Shown: positions 1-8,800 of the stretch, piece by piece
Layout of the letters: each line of letters starts with the position of its first letter
Position numbering within the stretch: position 1 is the first letter of the stretch
Source: an uncultured Clostridium sp.
Lineage (GTDB): Bacteria; Bacillota_A; Clostridia; TANB77; CAG-508
Direction: 5' to 3'
DNA length: 13,696 nt
Assembly (NCBI GenBank): GCA_946491915.1
Contig: CAMLYR010000037.1
Coordinates: 1 to 13,696 of the forward strand
The notes under the pieces: model-generated
What the model saw: only the letters and a program-made list of their open reading frames with translations
What the model was told of the DNA's origin: nothing
The model's database searches: none
Made by a program: the position numbers and the translations under genes

Positions 1-515
1 TTTACAATGATTCTATCTGATTCATTTGGCTCTATTACTTCAAATGCTACTTTAATATCTCTATAGTCTGGATTTCCTTGTCCAATTTCTGCATTAGAAT
101 CAAAAGCCTGTAATAAATTTGGATTTTCTTCTCCATTTAGTCTGCTTTCACCTTGTTCTTTTGATAAATAATCTGTTCTAATTTCTACTGCTTCTTCTAC
201 ATTTTCTGTTACATTTCCTTCTGCATCATACATTACCCATCTATATTCTACGTTTGTTCCATTTTCTGGTAAATATCTTAATCCATCTGGAATATCATCT
301 GCTATTTCCTCAGCATATCCTGCAATATCTCCTTCATTATACACCCTGATGGTATATTCTACCACATTTCCTGTGATAACTTCTACTGGATCTTTTGTAT
401 GATTATATGTAATTTGGTCTTCTTCTCTATCATAACTTACTTCTGGTATTCTTGTTGTAACATCTTCTTCATCTACTTTTGTGATGAATTTTCTTAAGGC
501 TAAGTCAAAGTCTTG
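1..515 (-). repeat. Module nearly identical to 6630-7180 in the paralogous gene
   Basis: This block encodes the last visible FDLALRK/DUF11-like module. It matches 6630-7180 at the DNA level with only scattered substitutions and one 36-bp (12-codon) difference near 130 / 6760. The two copies are in the same orientation about 6.6 kb apart, so they are long direct repeats that could support gene conversion or deletion of the intervening DNA. The match probably continues beyond the left edge. Confidence 0.85.
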
Positions 516-3500
516 GATAATGACTTTCTCAAAATCATCATCATCTTCTTGTCCTGGTACATAATCTTTTTCAATTTCATCATCTTTGTATCCTGGTAAT
601 TCTTCATCACCTGGAATTTCTACATTATCTGGAGTTGAATCTCTATCTTCATCACTATCTTGTGTAATTTCAGCTAAGTTTGTTAATTTTACATTTGATT
701 CTACATTATCTTTTACTTGACATGCGATTTGTACTTCTTTATAGTCTAGTGTTTGTCCATCAAATGCTTGTATTTCATTTTGTCTATCTTCTGTTTCTTT
801 TTCACTTGATAAATAATCTGTTGTAACGATTCTTCCGTCTTCTGATACTTGCCATTCATATTGAATATTGATTTCATACTCTGGTAAAAATTCTAATCCT
901 TCTGGTAGATAGTCTGTTACCTCCTCAGCATATCCATTTATTTCTCCTTCGTTATATACTCTAATTGTGTAGATTACCACACTATTTCTCTTTACCAATA
1001 CTGGATCCTTTGTATGGTTATAAATAGCGGTAGTTCCACTTTCTAGTCCTGATAAATCTACATTTGGTGCTCTATTGTATTGGGTTCCATCTACTTCACT
1101 GATGAATTTTCTTAAGGCTAAGTCAAAGTCTTGTACATATACTTTTTCAAAGTCGTCATCATCTTCTTGGCCTGGTACATAAGAATTTTCACTTTCTTCA
1201 TCTTTGTATCCTGGCAATTCTTCATCTGTAGGTATTTGTACATTTTCTTCTTTAGAATCTCTATCCTCTACTGGTTGTTTATCTTTATCTTGATATTCTG
1301 TGATATCTGCGATATTGGTTATATTTTCATTTGCATTTGCACTATCTGACACTCTACACATAATTGGTACTTGTACATAAGATAATGTATTGTTTCCACT
1401 GGCATCTGTTTGTGGTTTTGCAATGACACTATTTTCTAAATATCTTGTAGTAACCGTTCTTCCATCTGCTGATACTTCCCATCCGTATTTCTGGTTAAAT
1501 TCTCCATCTACAAATGTTAGATATGATGGTAAATAGTCTTTAATTTCTGCTGCATATCCATCTTGTTCTCCTTCATTATATACTCTTAACATATACACAA
1601 CAATATCATTTTTCTCTACCAATACCGGTTCTTTGGTATGATTATATATTGCTGTTGTAATCGTATTTCCATTTTCATCAGTTATATTTAATTTTGATGC
1701 GTCTACAACTGGTTCTCTTTCATATGCAGTACCATCTTCATTCATTAGGATTTCATTTTCTTCTATGTTTTCATCTTCACTTATTGCTATAATGAATTTT
1801 CTTAATGCTAAGTCAAATGCTTCTTCTACAAGATGTGTATTCGTAATGGTAAAGTTTTTTGGCTCGATATTTTCTGATGTAGCTCTTACCATACTTCTTG
1901 TAGCATATGTTACTGTTGTTGTTTCTACTTCTTCTGTACTAGCTATATTTTCTATATTGTTTGTGCTATCTGTACCTTCTGTGCTATTTGTACTTTCTGT
2001 ATTTTCCCTAACTTCTGATGTGTAGCCGTCAATTTGTGTAATTTCTCTTACTGTATAGATAATTTCTTTTCCATCTTCATTTACTGGTAAATCATTAAAT
2101 GTTCCTATCCATCCATCATCTTTTGTAATTGTCATGTTTTTGTCTACTACAGTTATAGTTGTTCCGTCATCATCTTGTATTGTTCCTATTAATTGTACTT
2201 GTATACTATCTGGTCTTAATCCATCTTGGTCATCTTTATCTTCCCATACTTTATTTACTGTAACACTTGTTGTTCCTGGTGTATGTGTATTTGTAATCGT
2301 AAAGTTGTTTTCACTGTTTTGTGTAATATTTACTGCATAACCACTTACTGTAATTTCTTTTACTGTATATGTGATTTTTTGTCCATTTTCATATACTGGT
2401 AGATTGTCAAATGTTCCTTTCCATTCGTTGCTTTCTGATAAAGTAATAATTTTGTCCTCTAATTCTGTTTTTTCTCCTCCTACTTCTTTTACCAATTGTA
2501 CTTGTATTTCTGGTGGTCTTACACCATCTTGGTTATTATTATCATTCCATACTTTATTAACACTTACACTTGTTAATCCTGGCGTATGGGTATTTGTAAT
2601 GGTATATCCATTTTCTTCTGTTCCATCTCCACTTGCTGTGTATCCTTCTGGTTCACTTACCTCTTTTACTGTATATGTGATTTTTTGTCCATTTTCATAT
2701 ACTGGTAAGTTTTCAAATGTTACTGTCCATGTATCTCCTGTTAATGTCTTTTTGTTTCCTGTTGCTTCATTGTTTTTATATAATTCAAATTCTACACTTT
2801 CTGGTCTTATACCATCTTGATCATTATTATCATTCCATTGTTTCTTTGCTGTAATTTCTGTTACCTCTGGTGTATGTGTATTGGTAATCGTATAATTATT
2901 TGCTTCTGCTCCGTCTCCACTTACTGTGTATCCATCTGGTAGATTAACTTCTTTTACTGTATATGTGATTTTTTGTCCATTTTCATATACTGGTAAGTTT
3001 TCAAATGTTACTGTCCATGCATCTCCTGTTAATGTCTTTTTGTTCCCTGTTGCTGTGTTATTTTTATATAGTTCAAATTCTACATTTTCTGGTCTTACAC
3101 CATCTTGGTTATTATTATCATTCCATTGTTTTGTTGCTGTGATACTCGTTACTTCTGGTATATGAGTATTGGTAATCGTAAAATTGTTGTTAGTAGTTTC
3201 TTCAGTATTTTCTGTATATCCCTCTGGTACACTAACTTCTTCTACTGTATATTCAATCTCTTGTCCATTTTCATATTTGGCTAATCCTGTAAATATATGT
3301 TTCCAATCATTGCTTGCATTTAATTTTACTGTTTGTAGTGTTTGTGTTCCTTTCTTTAATGCTACTTCTATTTCTGTTGGTCTGATACCATCTTGATTAT
3401 TGTTATCATCCCAAACTTTATTTACATTGACACTAATGGTTTCTGGTATATGTGAATTGGTAATGGTATAACTTTTTCCTGTACTATCTGTTGTTGCATT

Positions 3501-5300
3501 TGTATTTGTTGTATATCCATTGATGCTTGTCGTTTCTTTTACGCTATATGTAATGTCTTGTCCATTTTCTTTCGTTGGTAGATTATCAAATTTTCCTGAC
3601 CATTGATTTCCTTCATTTAATGTAATAAATTGACCTGTTGATTGTTCGTTTTTTAATAACTCTACTTTAATTTCTGTTGCTCGAATGCCATCTTGATTAC
3701 TATTATCTTCCCAAACTTTACTAACTTCTACACTTGTTACTGCTCTGACAATGACTTTTTCAAAATCATCATCATCTTGTTGTCCTTCAAAATAACTTTC
3801 TGCATTTGCTAAATCTTTTCCATTATTATTGCTATTTCCTATATATCCATTGTCTGTTGTCACTAATGCATCTTTTGTCTGTGTGGTAATCGTTGATGGC
3901 TCTGAATCTCTATCATCTCCTGGTTTATTTGTAATAACTGTTCCATCTTCATCTATTTCTTCTGATATCCATGCTATATTGGTTAATACTTTATCAGATT
4001 GTCCGCCTGTTGCTATTACTTTACATCTAATTTGTATTGTCTCTGAACTTAGTGTTCCTGGTTCATATGCTGGTAGATTTGTTGTATTATTTGCCTTTCT
4101 TGTTAAATATACCGTATTCGTTTCTTCGTTATATTCGCTTGCTTCAAAATTTCCACTAACCACTTCAACAAATTCTAATCCTGTTGGTAATTGGTCTACT
4201 ACTTTTGTTGCTCTTCCTGCTTTTTCTCCTTCATTATATATGGCTATATTATATGTAATGGTATCATTTGTTTTTACCTCTACAGGATCTTTTCTGTGTT
4301 TATATGTAGCTGTTGTTCCTGTTCCTAATGTGTTTTCATCTATGACTGGTACTCTATTATTTGCTACTGGTTCGTCATTTACTTCTGTTATATATTTTCT
4401 CAAAGATAAGTCAAAAACTCTTGGTAATTTTACAACTTCCATGATTGGTTGCGCTTCTGGATTTTCATTAGATGCATATACTGTCAATATTGTTTTTTCA
4501 TCATTTATACCTTCTTGTGCATTACTTTTCGCTGTATCTATCAAGTATCTATATAATTTTACCATTTGTTGTTCTCTATAATATCCTGCTGTTGCATTTG
4601 GATATGATATATTTGTTGGATCATATGATGATAAATTGTTATATACACCTTTGTCATCTACAGATGTATACCAAATCCAAGTATCTTGATTGTAGTGGTC
4701 ATATTCTCCACCTTCTTGATAATTTGTAAAATACCATATTGCTGCTTGTTGTACTACATCTATTTCATCATCTGTAATATAATATTCTTCTATTCCATTG
4801 AAGTCACTTTTTTCTATTACATCATTAGCACCAGATATATCCAATAATTTTTCTCTTTCTCTTTCTGTTGATACACCTTTCACATAAAGAATATCTGCCA
4901 ATGCTAATAAATTGTCATATTGCCCTCCATTTATAAGATTTTCTAGTATAACATTTTGTCTAGCTATATCATCTTTTTCAGTTTTCATATTATAGCTTAC
5001 ATCATATATATCTGTTAAGGTTTCATTAGAAAATCCTTGATCTGCTTTTATACAATATGCACTTACTTCTGTTGGATCATTGTAATTTGTATTACTATAT
5101 TGTACAATCTTCCATATTCTTTCTGCACCTGTAGCTGGATTTCCCATAGCATACCCCATTTGCGTTGTTGCTCGCAATTCTGCTATTCCAAAATACATAG
5201 GTGGATCTACCGATGTCGCTTGTAGACTATTGCTTAACAAGGCTGTGATTAAAAATAGTATGAAGATCATACTAATAAATATAACTCGACTTTTTTTCAT
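1..5300 (-). CDS. Giant secreted thioester/Cna_B/DUF11 surface adhesin (3' end outside window)
   Basis: Open without a stop from ATG 5300 to the window edge: 1766 codons, C-terminus missing. AAGGAG lies 8 nt before the ATG. Residues 1-28 are a signal peptide. Residues 30-290 resemble a thioester domain (TED/TQXA): Cys83 in an A-Y-C-I-K context and Gln185 in V-Q-Q-A-A-I-W are the expected crosslinking pair. A module starting at F296 (FDLSLRK, then DUF11-like) follows. Then come six Cna_B repeats with the Lys/Asn pairs expected for isopeptide bonds: K528-N615, K628-N711, K724-N807, K820-N903, K916-N1004 and K1017-N1154, each with a YTVxE motif that should hold the catalytic Glu. Further FDLALRK modules start at F1162, F1392 and F1598. 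Acidic GQxDDDDFEK linkers precede several modules. From family knowledge this is a cell-wall-exposed adhesin whose thioester can bond covalently to a host or matrix amine. The ligand is unknown, and the wall-anchoring signal must lie beyond the edge. It is a paralog of the upstream gene at 5891-9412. Confidence 0.9.
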   Translation of the reverse strand, partial: MKKSRVIFISMIFILFLITALLSNSLQATSVDPPMYFGIAELRATTQMGYAMGNPATGAERIWKIVQYSNTNYNDPTEVSAYCIKADQGFSNETLTDIYDVSYNMKTEKDDIARQNVILENLINGGQYDNLLALADILYVKGVSTEREREKLLDISGANDVIEKSDFNGIEEYYITDDEIDVVQQAAIWYFTNYQEGGEYDHYNQDTWIWYTSVDDKGVYNNLSSYDPTNISYPNATAGYYREQQMVKLYRYLIDTAKSNAQEGINDEKTILTVYASNENPEAQPIMEVVKLPRVFDLSLRKYITEVNDEPVANNRVPVIDENTLGTGTTATYKHRKDPVEVKTNDTITYNIAIYNEGEKAGRATKVVDQLPTGLEFVEVVSGNFEASEYNEETNTVYLTRKANNTTNLPAYEPGTLSSETIQIRCKVIATGGQSDKVLTNIAWISEEIDEDGTVITNKPGDDRDSEPSTITTQTKDALVTTDNGYIGNSNNNGKDLANAESYFEGQQDDDDFEKVIVRAVTSVEVSKVWEDNSNQDGIRATEIKVELLKNEQSTGQFITLNEGNQWSGKFDNLPTKENGQDITYSVKETTSINGYTTNTNATTDSTGKSYTITNSHIPETISVNVNKVWDDNNNQDGIRPTEIEVALKKGTQTLQTVKLNASNDWKHIFTGLAKYENGQEIEYTVEEVSVPEGYTENTEETTNNNFTITNTHIPEVTSITATKQWNDNNNQDGVRPENVEFELYKNNTATGNKKTLTGDAWTVTFENLPVYENGQKITYTVKEVNLPDGYTVSGDGAEANNYTITNTHTPEVTEITAKKQWNDNNDQDGIRPESVEFELYKNNEATGNKKTLTGDTWTVTFENLPVYENGQKITYTVKEVSEPEGYTASGDGTEENGYTITNTHTPGLTSVSVNKVWNDNNNQDGVRPPEIQVQLVKEVGGEKTELEDKIITLSESNEWKGTFDNLPVYENGQKITYTVKEITVSGYAVNITQNSENNFTITNTHTPGTTSVTVNKVWEDKDDQDGLRPDSIQVQLIGTIQDDDGTTITVVDKNMTITKDDGWIGTFNDLPVNEDGKEIIYTVREITQIDGYTSEVRENTESTNSTEGTDSTNNIENIASTEEVETTTVTYATRSMVRATSENIEPKNFTITNTHLVEEAFDLALRKFIIAISEDENIEENEILMNEDGTAYEREPVVDASKLNITDENGNTITTAIYNHTKEPVLVEKNDIVVYMLRVYNEGEQDGYAAEIKDYLPSYLTFVDGEFNQKYGWEVSADGRTVTTRYLENSVIAKPQTDASGNNTLSYVQVPIMCRVSDSANANENITNIADITEYQDKDKQPVEDRDSKEENVQIPTDEELPGYKDEESENSYVPGQEDDDDFEKVYVQDFDLALRKFISEVDGTQYNRAPNVDLSGLESGTTAIYNHTKDPVLVKRNSVVIYTIRVYNEGEINGYAEEVTDYLPEGLEFLPEYEINIQYEWQVSEDGRIVTTDYLSSEKETEDRQNEIQAFDGQTLDYKEVQIACQVKDNVESNVKLTNLAEITQDSDEDRDSTPDNVEIPGDEELPGYKDDEIEKDYVPGQEDDDDFEKVIIQDFDLALRKFITKVDEEDVTTRIPEVSYDREEDQITYNHTKDPVEVITGNVVEYTIRVYNEGDIAGYAEEIADDIPDGLRYLPENGTNVEYRWVMYDAEGNVTENVEEAVEIRTDYLSKEQGESRLNGEENPNLLQAFDSNAEIGQGNPDYRDIKVAFEVIEPNESDRIIV
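1839..3749 (-). repeat. Six tandem Cna_B-encoding repeats inside the first adhesin gene
   Basis: Six consecutive units of about 288-300 bp (the last about 410 bp) encode K-x-W ... NQDGxRP ... LPxYENGQxIxYTVxE ... TNTHxP. Units 3 and 4 (roughly 2592-3170) are nearly identical in DNA. The string coding for YTVKE and its upstream LPVYENG recurs at a 288-bp offset (2663 versus 2951), and a third similar copy starts near 2350. The period equals 96 codons, so unequal recombination would add or remove whole domains in frame. The last unit carries an extra S/T/E-rich insertion. Confidence 0.88.
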
Positions 5301-5331
5301 ATGCCTCTCTCCTTATTTTTTCTTCTATATC

Positions 5332-5361
5332 ATTATAAATCGATTTTATTTCTATTTTCAA
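5332..5361 (-). promoter_or_regulatory. Sigma-A-type promoter of the partial adhesin gene
   Basis: On the minus strand TTGAAA (5356-5361) is followed by an 18-nt spacer and a perfect TATAAT (5332-5337), about 30 nt before the start codon at 5300. The gene therefore need not depend on read-through from the upstream paralog, which is also closed by its own terminator. Confidence 0.6.
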
Positions 5362-5577
5362 GAGGATTTTTGCTTGTAATGTTTTCCTATTTTTTTCGCC
5401 TTTGTATTACCTACGGATACTGATATTCTACATATTTCGATATTTATTACATTTTTATTTCTTTTTATTTACATTTTTTTAGCAATCCATATTTTTTCTT
5501 TAAATTTAATTTTTTTTTGCAAACATTTGTACTTTTTCTACTTTTCAAATTTAACTAAAATATATCTTTCTTTCAAT
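5362..5577. other. AT-rich intergenic stretch with nothing recognised
   Basis: This is the part of the 590-bp gap between the two adhesin genes that lies upstream of the promoter and outside the palindromic element. It is very T-rich on the plus strand with several homopolymer runs. I see no ORF with a ribosome site, no tRNA-like fold and no convincing repeat. Confidence 0.5.
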
Positions 5578-5810
5578 CTTAAATCCTCCAGTAAGACATC
5601 ATCCTATTATCAATAAAATACATGACGAATGTGATTGGAGATATTTTAGAATTTGTTAAATAATTTATTGAAGGATGTTCACGGTACTCACATAGTGAGG
5701 GTCTGAGTGAAAGAGGCTCAATAAATTATGTTAGAAATTCTTAAATATCGTATTGAACCGAGGAATGTATTTTATTGATAATAGGATGATGTCTTACTGG
5801 AGGATTTAAG
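5578..5810. mobile_element. 233-bp foldback (MITE-like) element with 46-bp perfect inverted ends
   Basis: Positions 5578-5623 and 5765-5810 are exact reverse complements over 46 bp. Pairing continues inwards imperfectly: the segment around 5641-5671 (with ATAATTTATTGA) matches the complement of 5718-5750. An apical stem CTCAC/GTGAG (5687-5691, 5695-5699) lies near the centre, so the whole element can fold into one long hairpin. It has no coding capacity. Both outer ends contain TTAA (5579-5582 and 5806-5809), compatible with a TA or TTAA target duplication hidden inside the palindrome, so the true ends may differ by a few bases. Long terminal inverted repeats, small size and no ORF fit a non-autonomous MITE that would need a transposase elsewhere. 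A structured RNA or a dispersed repeat of other origin is the alternative. Confidence 0.7.
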
Positions 5811-5812
5811 TC

Positions 5813-5866
5813 AAAAAAATAAGCTCTAATAATTAGCTATATTTTTTCTAATTATTAAAACTTATT
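5813..5866 (-). terminator. Intrinsic terminator of the complete adhesin gene
   Basis: The minus-strand transcript can form a 19-bp stem: 5848-5866 pairs with 5818-5836, and two of the pairs are G-U wobbles, closing an 11-nt loop. A run of seven U residues (from 5819 down to 5813) overlaps the base of the stem and continues beyond it. It lies 25 nt after the stop codon at 5891. The wobble pairs favour the minus strand as the functional orientation. The foldback element begins 2 nt beyond the U-run. Confidence 0.8.
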
Positions 5867-5890
5867 TCTTATTTTGTGATAAATCAAATC

Positions 5891-8800
5891 TTATATAACA
5901 AACTTCTTAATCAAGACTAATCCTCCTGCTAATGTTCCTAATACTGTAAATCCTAATACATAGTAGATTCTTTCTTGTCCTGTTTCAATTGATAACAATA
6001 CTGGTGCATCATCTATATCATCTTCTCCTGGTTGTTGGTTATCTGGTGTAGAATCTCTATCTGGTGCCCCTTTATCATTGTAGTCTTCTGATATCTCTGC
6101 TATGTTTGTCATTTGCCCCATGTTGTCTTCTCCATTTATCCATGTTAAGACTACTTCTACTTCTGCTGATTCTCCTGGTTGTAATAATGTATTTTCTAGT
6201 AATCTTGTTGAGATGATATTGTTTCCTTCATCTGTCCATCCTGGATTATCTTCTGCTACAAATCTTAATCCTTCTGGTACATAGTCTGTTATCTCTGTTG
6301 CATATCCTGCTATGTCTCCTTCATTGGTTATTCTGATTTTATATCTAAATTTTACAACTACATCATTTAAGTCTTTTCTATATAACTCTACTTTTACAAC
6401 TGGCTCTGGATTCATTTCTGCTGTATGTCCTGTTTGTGTAATAGTTTCTTGTCCATTTTCTATGACAATTGCTTCTGTTACCCATTTTCTTAATGCTAAA
6501 TCAAAGTATGTTAATTTGATATATTCTCTATCTTGGTCATCTTCTCCTTCATTCCATTCATCTGGTATAGAGTCTACATCTTCTACTGGATTTCCATTTT
6601 CATCACTATCTTCTGTGATTTGTGCTGAGTTTACAATGATTCTATCTGATTCATTTGGCTCTATTACTTCAAATGCTACTTTAAGATCTCTATAATCTGG
6701 ATTTCCTTCTCCGATTTCTGCATTTGGGTCAAATGCTTGTAATAGATTTGGATTTTCTACTGGTGTTGTTTCTGTTCCTTCTTCAGCATTTCCTTCTCCA
6801 TCTAGTCTACTTTCACCTTGTTCTTTTGATAAATAATCTGTTCTAATTTCTACTGCTTCTTCGCTATTTTCTGTTACATTTCCTTCTGCATCATACATAA
6901 TCCATCTATATTCTATATTTGTTTCATTTTCTGGTAAATATCTTAATCCATCTGGGATATCATCTGCTACTTCCTCAGCATATCCTGCGATATCACCTTC
7001 ATTATATACCCTGATAGTATATTCTACTACATTTCCTGTAATAACTTCTACTGGGTCTTTTGTATGATTATATGTAATTTGGTCTTCGTCTCTATCATAA
7101 CTTACTTCTGGTACTCTTGTTGTAACATCTTCTTCATCCACTTTTGTGATGAATTTTCTTAAAGCTAAATCAAATTCTTGTAATATGATATTATCATAAT
7201 CCTCATCATCTTCATATTTTACCCATTCTTCTGGTTTTGAATCTCTATCATCTACTGGATTTCCTTCACTATCTGCATCTTCTGTGATAGCTGCTTCATT
7301 TCTGATAATTCCAATACTTGGATCTTCTGCTACGACTTTAAAGATAACAGATATTTCTTTATAGTCTGGATTCTTTTCTGTTTCTGTGTCAGAATAAGGA
7401 CTATTTGGATCAAATGCTTCTATTAAGTTTGCTCCTGGTGTTGTAATTTCTTCTCCTTTTCCTCTACCTAAATAATCTGTTGAAATTTTTGTTGTATCTC
7501 CTTCAACATATGTCCATCCCATTGATGTATTAAATTCTACAGCTGCTAATTCATCTTCATCTGTAATTGGATTCATATTAGAATCGATATCTGCTCCTAA
7601 AAATTCCAATCCTTCTGGGATATCTTCTGTAAGTTCTTCTACATATCCATCTATACTACCTTCATTATATACTCTAAATGTATAAGTCACTAAATCTCCT
7701 GTACTTACTGAAACTGGTTCTTTATTCATTTGATAATCGGCTGTAGTTTGACTTCCATTTGCTAAATTTGTAATATCTACGCCTAGCAATCTTTCTGGAA
7801 CAGTTTCTCCATTTACTTCAGTAATTCTTTTGATTAATTTTAAATCAAACTCATTACTTTCGAGAATTAATTTTTCAAAATCATCATCATCTTGTTCACC
7901 TTCATAGAAATAGTCTGGATCTGTTAAATCATCTTTATTATCTGTATTTCCTTTGTAATCTTCCATATTGTCTTTATTTACATCTGGTGCTGTTCCTGGT
8001 TCTGAATCTCTATCTTCTCCCACTTCATCAACAATTACATTTCCATATTCATCTATTTCTTCTGATATCCATGCAACATTTGTTAATATTTTTCCATTTT
8101 CACTTGTATCTACTACACATTCAATTTCTATTGTTTCTGAATCTAACGCACCTTCTTGATATGCAGTTAAGTTTTCTGTATTGTCCTCATTTCTCGTAAT
8201 CGTTACTCTATTCATTTCTTCATCATATTGTGCAGTAAATCCTTCTGTTATGATTTGTGAATATTTTAATCCAGTTGGTAATTGGTCTATTATCTCTGTT
8301 GCTCTTCCATCTACCTCTCCTTCATTGTATATTGTTATATTATATGTTACGGTATCTCCGTTTTCTACCATAACTGGATCTTTTCTATGGTTATATGTAG
8401 CTGTTGTTCCATTTTCTAATGTACTTTCATCAATTACTGGTACTCTACTATCAGTTACAGCTACTCCATTGATTTCTGTTATATATTTTCTCAATGCTAA
8501 ATCAAATTCTTGTGGATTTTTTTCTACTTCCATTAATGGTTGTGAATTTCCACCAGCTGTTGTATATAATGTTAATTTATGTCTATAGTTTCCTGTTCCT
8601 TCTGCATAATTTTCTGCTTGCTCTTTTGCTGTATCTATTAAATGTCTATATAAAGCTACTGCTTGTTGTTGTCTGATTAATCCTACTGCTGGATATTTAT
8701 CTGAACCATATCCTGCTAGATTTGCATACTCTGATCCATCTTCAGTATACCATAACCAAGAATCTTCATTATATCTATCATATTTGTTGTTTTCTTCTCC

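Noticed and set aside
1839..3749. CRISPR-like or microsatellite repeats in the left region
   Set aside because: The ~290-bp periodicity encodes intact Cna_B domains in one open frame and is explained by protein domain duplication.
1765..4581. Several plus-strand ORFs of 68-250 aa opposite the large adhesin gene
   Set aside because: They are antisense reflections of repetitive Thr/Glu/Asn-rich coding sequence (V/S/F-rich translations repeating with the Cna_B period), with no convincing ribosome sites; the minus-strand frame is continuous and has clear domains.
5291..5297. Run of seven A residues after the ATG of the downstream adhesin as a phase-variation switch
   Set aside because: AAA-AAA lysine codons at the start of a signal peptide are common in AT-rich genomes and seven bases is short; there is no other sign of switching.
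1..5300. Frameshift or internal stop in the partial adhesin
   Set aside because: The DDDDFEK, FDLALRK, NQDGxRP and TNTH codons checked along the gene all fall in the same phase, so it reads as intact up to the edge.
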